Assembly (NCBI RefSeq): GCF_900182955.1
Contig: NZ_FXUL01000008.1
Coordinates: forward strand, 62,001 to 126,000
Origin: Noviherbaspirillum suwonense
GTDB taxonomy: Bacteria > Pseudomonadota > Gammaproteobacteria > Burkholderiales > Burkholderiaceae_D
Length of the DNA: 64,000 nucleotides
Direction: 5' to 3'
The stretch's first letter is position 1, and the number at the start of each line of letters is the position of its first letter. The translations under genes and the position numbers were made by a program. Under the pieces are notes generated by a model, which saw nothing but the letters and a program-made list of their open reading frames with translations, ran no database searches and was not told the origin of the DNA. Positions 1-8,060 of the stretch are shown here, one piece after another.

Positions 1-282
1 TCTCGAAAATACAAACGTACACCAGTTTTCTTTTGATTCCCTGCACCGCATCCCCGTTTGCTGTCCTGATGGCGCGTCATTTTAGCCGCGACCGGCAGAC
101 TTTGCCGGCTTTGCCGAACGCGGCCTGCATTATGGACAAGCTTGGCCTGAGGCGATTTCCGCCGTTTGGCGGGCGGGCCCGCGTGTCCAGCATGGCGTCA
201 CGTTTAGCTAATCAGGCTCATCCGGAAGACTTCCGAAGCTTCTGCTACGATGACATCCCGTCAACTTCTTAGCAGGGAATCC

Positions 283-891
283 ATGAAACTCTATTACTCT
301 CCTGGCGCCTGTTCGATGGCGCCGCACATCGTGGCACGGGAGGCTGGCATTCCGATCGACCTCGTCAAGGTCGACATCCCGAACAAGAAAACCGAGGACG
401 GCGGCGACTTCTGGCAGGTCAATGCCAAGGGCTACGTGCCGGCGCTGCAACTCGACGACGGCAGCGTGCTGACCGAGGTCGGCGTGATCTGCCAGTACCT
501 GGCCGACCAGGCGCCGCAGTCGGGCCTGGTGCCGGCATTCGGCGGCATGGCGCGCTACGAGCAGATGGCCGCGCTGAATTTCGCGTCGTCCGAAGTCCAC
601 AAGCAGCTTGGCGCGCTGTTCAACCCGAAGATGACGCCGGAAATGCGGGAAGTCCAGCTCGGCACCATCGGCCGCAGGCTGGACACTCTGGAGCAGATGC
701 TCGCCGGTAAAAGCTTCATCGCCGGCGACGCGTTCACCGCCGCCGACGCCTACCTGTTCACCGTGCTGAACTGGACCAAGCCGCTGAAGGTCGATGTCTC
801 GAAGTGGCCCAATATCCAGGCCTACATGGCGCGCGTCGGCAGCCGTCCGAAAGTGCAGGAAACGCTGAAGGCCGAAGGACTGGTCAGCTAG
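283..891 (+). CDS. gstA: Glutathione S-transferase, GstA/beta-class type
   Basis: Predicted 202-aa cytosolic glutathione transferase that conjugates glutathione to electrophiles. The N-terminus has the thioredoxin-like GST fold opening MKLYYSPGACSMAPHI, with Cys10 at the position of the beta-class catalytic cysteine. The 'GYVPALQLDDG' segment supplies the cis-proline of the glutathione site and 'LTEVGVICQYLAD' matches the following helix. The C-terminal half is the all-helical GST domain with 'FIAGDAFTAADAYLF', the conserved N-capping box. I place the start at the ATG giving MKLYY, the usual family start, rather than an in-frame ATG 33 bp upstream. It stands alone, followed by two REP-like palindromes. 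Family assignment is firm; the physiological substrate is not visible. Confidence 0.93.
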   Translation: MKLYYSPGACSMAPHIVAREAGIPIDLVKVDIPNKKTEDGGDFWQVNAKGYVPALQLDDGSVLTEVGVICQYLADQAPQSGLVPAFGGMARYEQMAALNFASSEVHKQLGALFNPKMTPEMREVQLGTIGRRLDTLEQMLAGKSFIAGDAFTAADAYLFTVLNWTKPLKVDVSKWPNIQAYMARVGSRPKVQETLKAEGLVS

Positions 892-935
892 CGTTCGAAG
901 TCATCCGGTCCTGGGCCTGGGCGGCTAGACCGGCA

Positions 936-964
936 GGGGTAATGCGGCAAGCGCATTACTCCCC
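936..964. repeat. REP-like palindrome, copy 1
   Basis: GGGGTAATGCG and CGCATTACTCCCC form an imperfect hairpin around a GCAAG-like loop. It lies between gstA and a convergent gene and resembles the second palindrome at 1016-1050 in core (TAATGCG...CGCATTA versus TGATGCGC...GCGCTTATTA). It may act as a bidirectional terminator or be a dispersed REP-type element. Confidence 0.6.
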
Positions 965-1015
965 TTGAGCCAATCGAGTCATCGCGACCGGATGACATCG
1001 ATGGCTCGAATTCGC

Positions 1016-1050
1016 AGGGTGTGATGCGCTTGCGCTTATTACACCCTACG
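1016..1050. repeat. REP-like palindrome, copy 2
   Basis: AGGGTGTGATGCGC and GCGCTTATTACACCCT make a long imperfect stem with almost no loop. The core resembles copy 1 at 936-964. Palindromes ending in a GGGTGT/ACACCC pair are common intergenic repeats in betaproteobacteria (general knowledge). Position between two convergent genes suits a terminator role. Confidence 0.6.
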
Positions 1051-1142
1051 GACTTCGATGGCACCTCGTGAGCGCGTACCGGTACTGGACCGGGTAGCCA
1101 TCTTCAGGGATGCGCCGGTGTCGCCGGCGCATCCTTTTCCCC

Positions 1143-3845
1143 TTATTGCCCCAGCGGCTGGCCTGCCACGATCTGGCCCTGGCCGGTGACCTTCAGCCAG
1201 GTGCCGGCCAGCGGCTGCTCGGCCACGCCCGGCTTGCTGTAATCGCAGACGCCGCCGGTGAAGACCTGCTTCAGCTTCGCGAGATCGGCATCGCGCGCGG
1301 CGCCGGTCCAGGCCGTGTTGAGCGCCGCATAGCCGGCATAGTCGGCCGGGTTCACCGGCTTCAGCTGGCATTGGACGACCCGGCCCGTCAGCGGTTCGCC
1401 AGCCTCGAAGCGCGGATAGGACGACGCCGGGAACATCGCATTGCAGCGCGACGGCGTCGCGCCCGCGCCGACCGTGCCGGCCGGCTGAGTTGTGCCATTC
1501 CCTTTCAGGAACACGGTGTTGAAGCCGCCGAAGGTCTGCGGCTCGGCGATGAAGTCGTTCGCCGCACCCGGCGTGCTCGCGCCGAAGCAGCCGTCGACCA
1601 TGTCGGCCGGCTTGTTGCGCAGCACGGCGGCCGCGCGCGTGGTGGAGGTCTTGTCATTCACCGTCGCGGTCAGCCAGCGGTCCATGCCATCGAGCGCCCT
1701 CTCCATCACGATATCGCGGCGGCCGCTGTAGGCCGGACGCGGCGGCAGGACCGGGCTGGCCGCATTCGCATGCGCATCCTGGACGAAGGCCGGCACGTTG
1801 GCCTGGCCATTCCACATCACGTGATTGTCGAAATGCCCATTGGCCGCCTTCAGCCTTGCGCGCACCATGTAATGGAAGAACTTCAGGTGCAGGTCGCCGC
1901 CGCCGCTGGCTTCATTGTTCAGGCCGTCCATGTCCAGCATCGCGGTCTGCGCCAGGCCGCCGCCGCCGTACATGATCATGCCCGAGCGGTACGCGTTCCT
2001 CAGTCCTTCGAGGTCCGGCTGGATGCGCGCCGCGGTATGGCTGCCGTCGATGTCGACGCCGCCGATCTTGTCGTTCAGGTTGATGAACTGGGCCATCGTG
2101 ATCTGGCCGTTATTGAGCGCGTTCAGCCCGTACTGGACGCCGACGTTGGCGTTGTAGCTGCGGCCGAAGCCGGTGGCCGGGTCGGTGCCGAGCGTGCTCT
2201 TGTTATGGTCGGAGACGTTCGGCCGGAGCCCGGCCGGATTCGCCGGCAGGGCCGTGACCGGCGGCGGGGTGAAGCCGGCGGTCGGCATCGTGCCCATCGG
2301 CGCGCTGGTGACCGCATTGGCCGGGCTGTACTTGCGTGCGTTGCCGATCACGGCGCGGAACACCGAGCTGTTGCCGGCGCCCGCGGTGACATTGTCTCGG
2401 TCGCCGGCGTTCGGCACGCGCTGCACCGAGTCCAGCCGTCCGGCCCAGAAGCTCGCCTGCTGGCGCACGCTGTGATAGGTCGTGAAGCCCGAGACGGCCG
2501 CGATGTCGCTGTTGCTCCAGTCGAGCAGGCTGGCGTCGGCGGCGCGCCGCGCAGCGGTCGCATTGTCGTAGGTCGGGTCGTACGCCGAATTCGGCACCGG
2601 CGCGAAGGTGCCGTTCTCGGTCGTGCCGCCCCGGGTGTGATTGAGCTGGAAGTTGTAGAACAGCCGGCCTTCGAGGCTGGCGATATTGGTGTTGTCCGGG
2701 AAGCCGTTGAGCATGACGACGCCGTCGAGCAGGCCGGGGTAGACGTCGGCGATCATGCTCTGCTGCATGGCCGAACCGGAATTGCCCCAGCCCATCGTGT
2801 AGAGGACCGGTCCATAGTTTTCAACGACCCGCTCCTTCACCATCATCATCGTCTCGGCCGAGATGATGTGATTGCAGTTCTGGCCGAAGTAGTTCAGCGT
2901 CGAATTGGCAACCGCGTAGCCCTTGCGAAGCACGAGGTCGTTCAGCACGTTATAGTCGCCCGACGCGCCGTTGGCCGAGGCGGTCGACCCGCCCACCGGG
3001 CCCATCGCCGTGCCCTGCGCATACCAGCCGCCGCCGCAGCTCTGGCCGAACGGGTAGACGAGCTTGCCGTTCCAGGACTTGGCCGGCGTCAGCGGCGTCG
3101 GGTTGGGATTCGCGACCGGGTCGCCCAGCACCGCGGTCTGGTAGATGCCGCGGTTGATCACGCCGGTTTCGAGCCGGACGATATACGGCACCCTGGAGCC
3201 GTCGGCCAGCGTGGCCTGCTCGACGCTGGCCGGCGGGCTGGCCGGGTCATAGCGCTGCCAGACCGCGGTGCCCGCCTTGCCGGCGTCGTGGTAGACCCAG
3301 TCGACGCGGGTCGGCACCGTGCAGTCGGCATTCGTCACCGGCGCATCGGACAGCCTGGGGCCGCCCGGATAAATGACGAAGTTGTGGGATTCGCAGGCCA
3401 GCGGCTGCTCCTGCGGCGCGTACAGGATCGGTCCCTGCAGCGGGTAGTTCGTCAGCGTCAGGCTGGCCCGCACGAGGGACGGGTTGGCCGCGTCCACGAC
3501 CTCGATCCTGTTTTCACCGGTATTCATGCCGGTGACCGTGCCGAGCAGCGCGTTGCCGTTCGGCGCTTTCTTGAAGGCCGTCGTCACGTCGGCGCCGTTC
3601 AGGCGCACCAGCACCTTGTCGACCGTGCCGCCGGCCGCATCGCTGACCTGTATCAGGCTGTCGCCGCCGCTCGCCATGCCTTGCGGCGACGACACGCTGG
3701 TCACCTTGAGCGACGCCTGCGCCGGCGTGCCGCCGTTGCCGTTGTTGTTGTCCGAATTGCTGCTGCCGCAGCCCGCCAGCAGGGCCAGCGTCAAGGCCGA
3801 AAGATGTCGCGGCAGCTTGATGCTGCCGGATAAAGGGTGTTGCAT
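1143..3845 (-). CDS. DUF6351-like secreted lipoprotein hydrolase
   Basis: A 900-aa exported protein. The N-terminus is a lipoprotein signal: a basic start, a hydrophobic run and the lipobox LAGC, followed by a low-complexity SNSDNNNGNGG linker. An Ig-like domain probably follows (about residues 40-125). The remainder resembles the DUF6351 family found in burkholderial genomes, with 'RLETGVINRGIYQTAVL' and a C-terminal 'GGVCDYSKPGVAEQPL'. 'GWGNSGSAMQQ' (near residue 350) looks like an alpha/beta-hydrolase nucleophile elbow, and 'GQSCGGGWYAQG' is another conserved-looking glycine cluster. It is probably a surface esterase or depolymerase; the substrate is unknown. It lies convergent to gstA, with no operon partner. 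A 907-aa frame on the opposite strand is only its shadow. Confidence 0.75.
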   Translation of the reverse strand: MQHPLSGSIKLPRHLSALTLALLAGCGSSNSDNNNGNGGTPAQASLKVTSVSSPQGMASGGDSLIQVSDAAGGTVDKVLVRLNGADVTTAFKKAPNGNALLGTVTGMNTGENRIEVVDAANPSLVRASLTLTNYPLQGPILYAPQEQPLACESHNFVIYPGGPRLSDAPVTNADCTVPTRVDWVYHDAGKAGTAVWQRYDPASPPASVEQATLADGSRVPYIVRLETGVINRGIYQTAVLGDPVANPNPTPLTPAKSWNGKLVYPFGQSCGGGWYAQGTAMGPVGGSTASANGASGDYNVLNDLVLRKGYAVANSTLNYFGQNCNHIISAETMMMVKERVVENYGPVLYTMGWGNSGSAMQQSMIADVYPGLLDGVVMLNGFPDNTNIASLEGRLFYNFQLNHTRGGTTENGTFAPVPNSAYDPTYDNATAARRAADASLLDWSNSDIAAVSGFTTYHSVRQQASFWAGRLDSVQRVPNAGDRDNVTAGAGNSSVFRAVIGNARKYSPANAVTSAPMGTMPTAGFTPPPVTALPANPAGLRPNVSDHNKSTLGTDPATGFGRSYNANVGVQYGLNALNNGQITMAQFINLNDKIGGVDIDGSHTAARIQPDLEGLRNAYRSGMIMYGGGGLAQTAMLDMDGLNNEASGGGDLHLKFFHYMVRARLKAANGHFDNHVMWNGQANVPAFVQDAHANAASPVLPPRPAYSGRRDIVMERALDGMDRWLTATVNDKTSTTRAAAVLRNKPADMVDGCFGASTPGAANDFIAEPQTFGGFNTVFLKGNGTTQPAGTVGAGATPSRCNAMFPASSYPRFEAGEPLTGRVVQCQLKPVNPADYAGYAALNTAWTGAARDADLAKLKQVFTGGVCDYSKPGVAEQPLAGTWLKVTGQGQIVAGQPLGQ

Positions 3846-3948
3846 TGATTGTCTCCTGGGTTGCGTTGTTTTATTGGACTCCCGCCGGGCATTGCCCGAC
3901 TCCCTGCATGCTGCCGGCTGATGCGCGCGGCTTTTTATAATCTGTTTT

Positions 3949-4527
3949 TTATCCGAAAGGCCGCACGCCTATCCAGCGCTCGTGCAGCCAGAAGGCGAAT
4001 GCGGCCCAGGCCACGATACCGATCGCGACGGCTGCCAGCGTGCCGCCCATGGCGCCTGCCGGATAGCGGGTGCCGGCGATGCGGTCCCTGCGCCGCGCAG
4101 CCATCAGCGACGCGACGGACCATGCGAGAAAGCCGCCGAAGAGAAGCGCGTCCGCGAGCGTCCTGTTGGCCAGCAGATGTGCGAGCGCCCACAGCGCCAC
4201 GCCGATCACCATCGGATGATGCAGCCGCGCCTTGAAGCTGTTGCGCGGCACATAGGTCGCGGCCAGCAGCACGAAGGCCGCAAGGATAAGCAGGGCGGAC
4301 AGGTGGCGTAGCGCGGCTGGCGGATTCCACAGCGCGGTGGTGTCGAGCCGGGCCTGGCCGAAGCCACGGAGCAGCAGCACGAAGCCGGCGATCGACAGCA
4401 CGGCGTAGCCGATTTTCCAGGCCAGTTCGCCATGCTTGCCGATCTGCGCGCTTCGCCAGTCGTCGGCGAAGATGCGGATGGAGTGGACACCGAGAAAAAT
4501 CACCAGGCCGAGTATCAGGATCGCCAT
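3949..4527 (-). CDS. NnrU family membrane protein
   Basis: A 192-aa integral membrane protein with about five hydrophobic segments. The opening 'LGLVIFLGVHSIRIFADDWR' and the internal 'ATYVPRNSFKARLHHPMVIGVALWALAHLLAN' are hallmarks of the NnrU family. NnrU proteins were named for association with nitrite/nitric-oxide reduction, and distant relatives take part in carotenoid metabolism; no denitrification gene is present here, so the role is open. The start follows a good ribosome-binding site (GAAGGAG) six bases upstream. Confidence 0.88.
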   Translation of the reverse strand: MAILILGLVIFLGVHSIRIFADDWRSAQIGKHGELAWKIGYAVLSIAGFVLLLRGFGQARLDTTALWNPPAALRHLSALLILAAFVLLAATYVPRNSFKARLHHPMVIGVALWALAHLLANRTLADALLFGGFLAWSVASLMAARRRDRIAGTRYPAGAMGGTLAAVAIGIVAWAAFAFWLHERWIGVRPFG

Positions 4528-4704
4528 TTGCAGCTCCTTCGTTGGAAACCGTTCCTACCGCGAGACGGGTATTGTAGGGCCCGGCGGCGCAAACCGTGCA
4601 GGTTTGACGGCGCAGGGCAATTCGGGGCATGCTACGTGCATCCGAAGCCGGCCAGCCGCAATAAGCTGCACCCGGCTTCACCGATTTCCAACATCCCCGA
4701 CCGC

Positions 4705-5211
4705 ATGCGACATCGACTCCTCACTGCCCTGCTGCCTGCCGCCCTTGCCGCCCTTGTCGGCTGCAGCAGCATGCCGCCCGCGCCATCCGGCCGGATCTCG
4801 GCGACGTCCTTCCGGGCGGAGCAGATCGCTTCGCCGGCCGCGCGCGAGGTCGGCATGTATTCGCTGATGATGCTCCGGACCGGCTACCAGTTCGGCGGCA
4901 AGAATCCTTCCGCCGGCCTGGACTGCTCGGGCCTGGTCACGCATGTCTACCGCGAGGCCGCCGACATGCGCCTGGCGGGCAACGCGGCATCGCTGGCGAG
5001 GGAGGGGCGCGAGGTGGCGGTCGACCAGTTGAGAACCGGCGACCTGGTATTCTTCAACACGCTGGGCCGGCCGTTCTCGCATGTCGGCATTTACTTGGGC
5101 AACGGTGAGTTCGTCCATGCACCCAACTCGCGCGGGCAGGTGCGCGTCGAGAAGCTGACGACGCTGTACTGGTCTCAGCGTTTCGAGATGGCCAGGACAT
5201 TATTGAACTGA
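4705..5211 (+). CDS. NlpC/P60 family cell-wall hydrolase lipoprotein
   Basis: A 168-aa predicted outer-membrane or periplasmic lipoprotein peptidase that would cleave peptidoglycan stem peptides. The start chosen gives MRHRLLTALLPAALAALVGC, a signal peptide with lipobox LVGC. The NlpC/P60 domain fills the rest: the catalytic Cys is in 'LDCSGLVTHVYRE', the first His in 'FSHVGIYLGNGEF' and the second in 'VHAPNSRGQV'. An in-frame upstream extension to 4432 overlaps the divergent NnrU gene and looks non-coding. The arsenate reductase gene follows 40 bp later, possibly in the same transcript, with no evident functional link. Confidence 0.9.
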   Translation: MRHRLLTALLPAALAALVGCSSMPPAPSGRISATSFRAEQIASPAAREVGMYSLMMLRTGYQFGGKNPSAGLDCSGLVTHVYREAADMRLAGNAASLAREGREVAVDQLRTGDLVFFNTLGRPFSHVGIYLGNGEFVHAPNSRGQVRVEKLTTLYWSQRFEMARTLLN

Positions 5212-5251
5212 GCCGGCGCCAGGCTTATCTTCCCGACATGGAGACTTACCG

Positions 5252-5692
5252 ATGGACATCCGCATCTACCACAACCCGAACTGCGGCACGTCGCGCAACA
5301 CGCTGGCGCTGATCCGCAACACCGGCGTCGAGCCGCAAGTGATCGAGTACCTGAAAACGCCGCCCAGCCGGGACGAGCTGAAGGACATGATTGCCAAGGC
5401 GGGGCTGACCGTGCGCCAGGCCATCCGCGAGAAAGGCACGCCCTATGCCGAGCTTGGCCTGGACAACCCGGCGCTGGACGACGAGGCATTGCTCGACGCG
5501 ATGCTTGCGCAGCCGGTGCTGATCAACCGGCCCTTCGTCGTCACGCCGCGTGGCGTGCGGCTGTGCCGGCCGTCGGAAGCGGTGCTGGATATCCTCCCGC
5601 TGCCGCAGCGCGGCCCGTTTGCGAAGGAAGACGGGGAAGTCGTGATCGATCGCGACGGCAGGCGCGTGAGCGGCAAGCCGCCGTCGCCCTAG
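5252..5692 (+). CDS. arsC: Arsenate reductase, glutaredoxin-coupled
   Basis: A 146-aa ArsC of the plasmid R773 type, which reduces arsenate to arsenite with glutathione and glutaredoxin. The catalytic Cys11 sits in 'YHNPNCGTSRNTLALI'. The arginines that bind the arsenate/thiol adduct are in 'AIREKGTPY', 'LINRPFVVT' and 'RGVRLCRP'. The length is typical. No arsR, arsB or acr3 is next to it, so this may be a stand-alone housekeeping copy. An RBS-like GGAGA precedes the ATG. Confidence 0.94.
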   Translation: MDIRIYHNPNCGTSRNTLALIRNTGVEPQVIEYLKTPPSRDELKDMIAKAGLTVRQAIREKGTPYAELGLDNPALDDEALLDAMLAQPVLINRPFVVTPRGVRLCRPSEAVLDILPLPQRGPFAKEDGEVVIDRDGRRVSGKPPSP

Positions 5693-5728
5693 GCGGCGCC
5701 CCGGTCGGCCGGGATGCAGGCCAGCGGA

Positions 5729-6421
5729 CTAGAACAGCTCGCCCGTCGCCGGGCCGTCCGCGGCGCTGGCTTTCTTGCGCGCAGCCGGCTTCGGCTCCGG
5801 CCTTGCCTCCATCAGATCCGCCGGGAACAGCCGCAGGAAGGAGCGCGCCGCTTCCGGGTCGCGGCAGGCCAGCCAGTCGTCGTAGTCGTCGGCCGGGACG
5901 ATGACCAGCGACCGTTTCTCGTCATCCGGGCGGTGCATCCGTTTCATCAGCGGATGCACGTCCGCATTCACCGTCAGCTGCGTGAATGAAAACGACGCCT
6001 GGCCGTCGGCCTCCTGCCATTGGCGGTAAAGGCCGGCCACCGCGAACGGCGACTTGTCCGCCATGCCGATGCGATAGCGAATGTGCTTGCCGGTTTCCCA
6101 GTTCGGCTCGTAGAACGCTTCCATCGGCAGCAGGCAAAGCTGCCCGCGCTTCCACGCGCCGGAGTAGCTGCGCAGTTGGCCGACCGTTTCGGCGCGCGCA
6201 TTGAGCGTCGAGAAGCGCTTTACGCCTTCCGGCATATGCTGCTTCGGCACCATGCCGTAGGAGGCGACCAGCGACTCCCGCTGGCCCTCTTCATCGTGCC
6301 GGATCAGGGGCGCAAGATAGTCCTGGTAGGCTTCGTCCGGCCAGGATGCATCGGTCGCCGGCGGCGCATGAAAGGTGTTGACCAGGGTCTTTCGCGACAC
6401 CGGCAGGTAATTGACGCACAT
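5729..6421 (-). CDS. SOS response-associated peptidase (SRAP/YedK family)
   Basis: A 230-aa SRAP-domain protein of the HMCES/YedK family, which forms a thiazolidine crosslink with abasic sites in single-stranded DNA. Cys2 (MCVNYLP) is the crosslinking residue after Met removal. 'STLNARAETV' supplies the conserved Asn and DNA-binding segment, 'LCLLPMEAFYEP' the active-site Glu, and 'DVHPLMKRMHRPDD' the catalytic His. The C-terminal tail of Lys/Ala/Pro is low complexity. It is encoded alone and is convergent with arsC. Family-level assignment is strong. Confidence 0.93.
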   Translation of the reverse strand: MCVNYLPVSRKTLVNTFHAPPATDASWPDEAYQDYLAPLIRHDEEGQRESLVASYGMVPKQHMPEGVKRFSTLNARAETVGQLRSYSGAWKRGQLCLLPMEAFYEPNWETGKHIRYRIGMADKSPFAVAGLYRQWQEADGQASFSFTQLTVNADVHPLMKRMHRPDDEKRSLVIVPADDYDDWLACRDPEAARSFLRLFPADLMEARPEPKPAARKKASAADGPATGELF

Positions 6422-6473
6422 GGGTATTCCGTTCAGTGAATCAGGCGCGGGGCGGGGCCGGGATGTCCCGGCG

Positions 6474-6731
6474 TCAGTCCGTTCCCGGCGCCATTGTTAT
6501 ATGGATCAGGTAGGCGCGGCCGCCGTAATAGGCCGCCGTGCTGCGTTCCACGCCGTGGCCATACCGGATGATGCTGACTTCCAGCTTGTCCGGCATGCCG
6601 CGCGGCAGCGCCTTGCACAGGCTGAGATACCCGCGGCCTGGCGTCGGGACAGGCGACGTTATCGTGCAGACGATAGCGGCCCGTGCGCCGGTGGAAGGAA
6701 AGCCTGGTGTGCGCGGCACGATGCCTGACAT
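6474..6731 (-). CDS. Hypothetical small protein
   Basis: A possible 85-aa protein with a CCGGGATT ribosome-binding-site-like stretch just before the ATG. The C-terminal half ('DKLEVSIIRYGHGVERSTAAYYGGRAYLIHITM') reads like a real beta-rich protein, while the N-terminal third is less convincing. I do not recognise a family. It lies upstream of the SRAP gene on the same strand, separated by 52 bp. Confidence 0.35.
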   Translation of the reverse strand: MSGIVPRTPGFPSTGARAAIVCTITSPVPTPGRGYLSLCKALPRGMPDKLEVSIIRYGHGVERSTAAYYGGRAYLIHITMAPGTD

Positions 6732-6937
6732 GAAAATCCCGGATGGAAAAAGCCGATGCCGGTTTGGCAATGAACCGGCCGCTTTGTTCCGCTGCAACCG
6801 CATCCGATTGCTGCTGCATTCCCGCTCGGAGGCCGAAGCTTGCGCGAATTCAAGTCCGCCCTGAAAAATTCGGTGGGCCTTGCGCCGATCCCTTATGTTG
6901 GGTATAGACCCAACCCCACTGATCGAAAGGACATCCG

Positions 6938-7270
6938 ATGCGCACCCCCTTCGCCGACCCTGCCCAATTCGAGGAAAAAGCCGGCGCGCTTTCCGCGGCG
7001 CTTCAGATCGGCGCCGACCAGGCCCGTGCACTGCTCGCGCACCTTGCCGGCTATACGGACGTCACCGGCGTCGAGTATGGCAATGACGATGTCGACAGGA
7101 CGGCCTGGTCATCCCGCGAGGAACTGATCGCCAGGCTGCTCGCCAGCCGGCCCGACATGGGCAGCGACACGGCGGCGAATGTCATCGACCGGCTTGGGCT
7201 GCGAGTGCGGGACGCCGACATCGACCATGTCGTGACATCGCCCGACGCGGTGCCCAACATGGGCGGCTGA
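6938..7270 (+). CDS. Hypothetical acidic protein
   Basis: A 110-aa protein with no signal peptide or membrane segment, rich in Asp, Ala and Leu. It has a helical first half ('FEEKAGALSAALQIGADQARALLAHLAG') and a second helical segment ('REELIARLLASRP'). A GAAAGGA ribosome-binding site lies 6-8 bases upstream of the ATG. Codon usage matches the high-GC neighbours. No family is recognised. It ends 43 bp before the TetR operator and may share nothing with that unit. Confidence 0.6.
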   Translation: MRTPFADPAQFEEKAGALSAALQIGADQARALLAHLAGYTDVTGVEYGNDDVDRTAWSSREELIARLLASRPDMGSDTAANVIDRLGLRVRDADIDHVVTSPDAVPNMGG

Positions 7271-7313
7271 GACCCGGGGAAAACGCGGTTGACAAACCTG
7301 CGTTTTCGCCAAT

Positions 7314-7333
7314 AATATGATGGTCATCATATT
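7314..7333. promoter_or_regulatory. TetR operator, upstream of its own gene
   Basis: A perfect inverted repeat AATATGATG-GT-CATCATATT. A TTGACA -35 box lies at 7289-7294 and a TAATAT -10-like element (7313-7318) falls inside the palindrome at 18 bp spacing, so a bound repressor would block polymerase. A near-identical palindrome is at 7991-8010. Confidence 0.8.
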
Positions 7334-7339
7334 TAATGG

Positions 7340-7927
7340 ATGGACGCCATGCCTGCCGCATCGAGCCCCAGCAAGCGGGAACTGACGCACGAACGCATAC
7401 TCGACGCCGCATCCCGCGCCATTCGTCGCGCCGGCCACACCGGCGCCAGCGTGTCGGAGGTGATGAAGGAAGCCGGCCTGACGCACGGCGGCTTCTATGC
7501 TCATTTCGACTCGCGTGAAAAAATGGTCGCCAGCGCGATCGCCTACGCCGGAGCGCAGAGCGCGCAGAACCTGAAGCAAAGCATGGCGGTGCTGGAGAAA
7601 AAAGGCCAGTCGCCGTTCCGGGCGCTGGTGGAATCCTATTTGTCGCCAGCCCACATGGCCGCGCTGGAAACCGGCTGCGTCGTCGCCGCGCTGGGGTCGG
7701 AGATACCGCGCCAGGCGGAAGAAGTACGGCAGGCGGCGAACCAGAGGGTAAGCGCGCTGATCCGCCTGGTCGAGTCGGTGCTCCCCGCGGGCGCCGGCAG
7801 CGATCTAGCCGCGCATGTCGCCAGCACGATGGTCGGTGCGCTGCAGCTCGCACGTGCGTTGGGAAGCGCGGAAGGCGAGGCGCTGCTCGCCGCGAATCGC
7901 CGCCTGCTGAGCGAACGGTACGATTGA
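7340..7927 (+). CDS. TetR/AcrR family transcriptional regulator
   Basis: A 195-aa repressor. The N-terminal helix-turn-helix domain (about residues 12-60) has 'RILDAASRAIRRAGHTGASVSEVMKEAGLTHGGFYAHFDSREKMV', shown here only to mark the typical 'GLTHGGFYAHF' recognition helix. The C-terminal ligand domain has 'ALETGCVVAALGSEIPR', typical of TetR proteins that control efflux or reductase genes. It sits seven bases after its presumed operator and upstream of the DHA2 efflux pump, whose promoter carries a second copy of the same operator. Autorepression plus pump repression is the natural reading. The inducer cannot be read from sequence. Confidence 0.92.
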   Translation: MDAMPAASSPSKRELTHERILDAASRAIRRAGHTGASVSEVMKEAGLTHGGFYAHFDSREKMVASAIAYAGAQSAQNLKQSMAVLEKKGQSPFRALVESYLSPAHMAALETGCVVAALGSEIPRQAEEVRQAANQRVSALIRLVESVLPAGAGSDLAAHVASTMVGALQLARALGSAEGEALLAANRRLLSERYD

Positions 7928-7990
7928 TCGACGGCGCGAGCCGGCCTGAAGACCCCGAAGCCAACTTGCCAACGGGCTTCGACGATTAGA

Positions 7991-8010
7991 AATATGACGA
8001 TCATCATATT
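7991..8010. promoter_or_regulatory. TetR operator upstream of the efflux pump
   Basis: AATATGACG-AT-CATCATATT, differing from a perfect palindrome at one position. It matches the 7314-7333 operator in 17-18 of 20 positions and lies 50 bp before the MFS start codon. It ties the pump to the adjacent TetR regulator. Confidence 0.78.
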
Positions 8011-8060
8011 TCAAACCCACCCCTTGCCGCCGAGGCGCACGGGATCTTTCTGGAGCAACC

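Noticed and set aside
1110-3833. A 907-codon open frame on the plus strand
   Set aside because: It is antisense to the DUF6351-like lipoprotein gene, Arg/His/Val rich, and has no signal or family character. Long shadows are expected at this GC.
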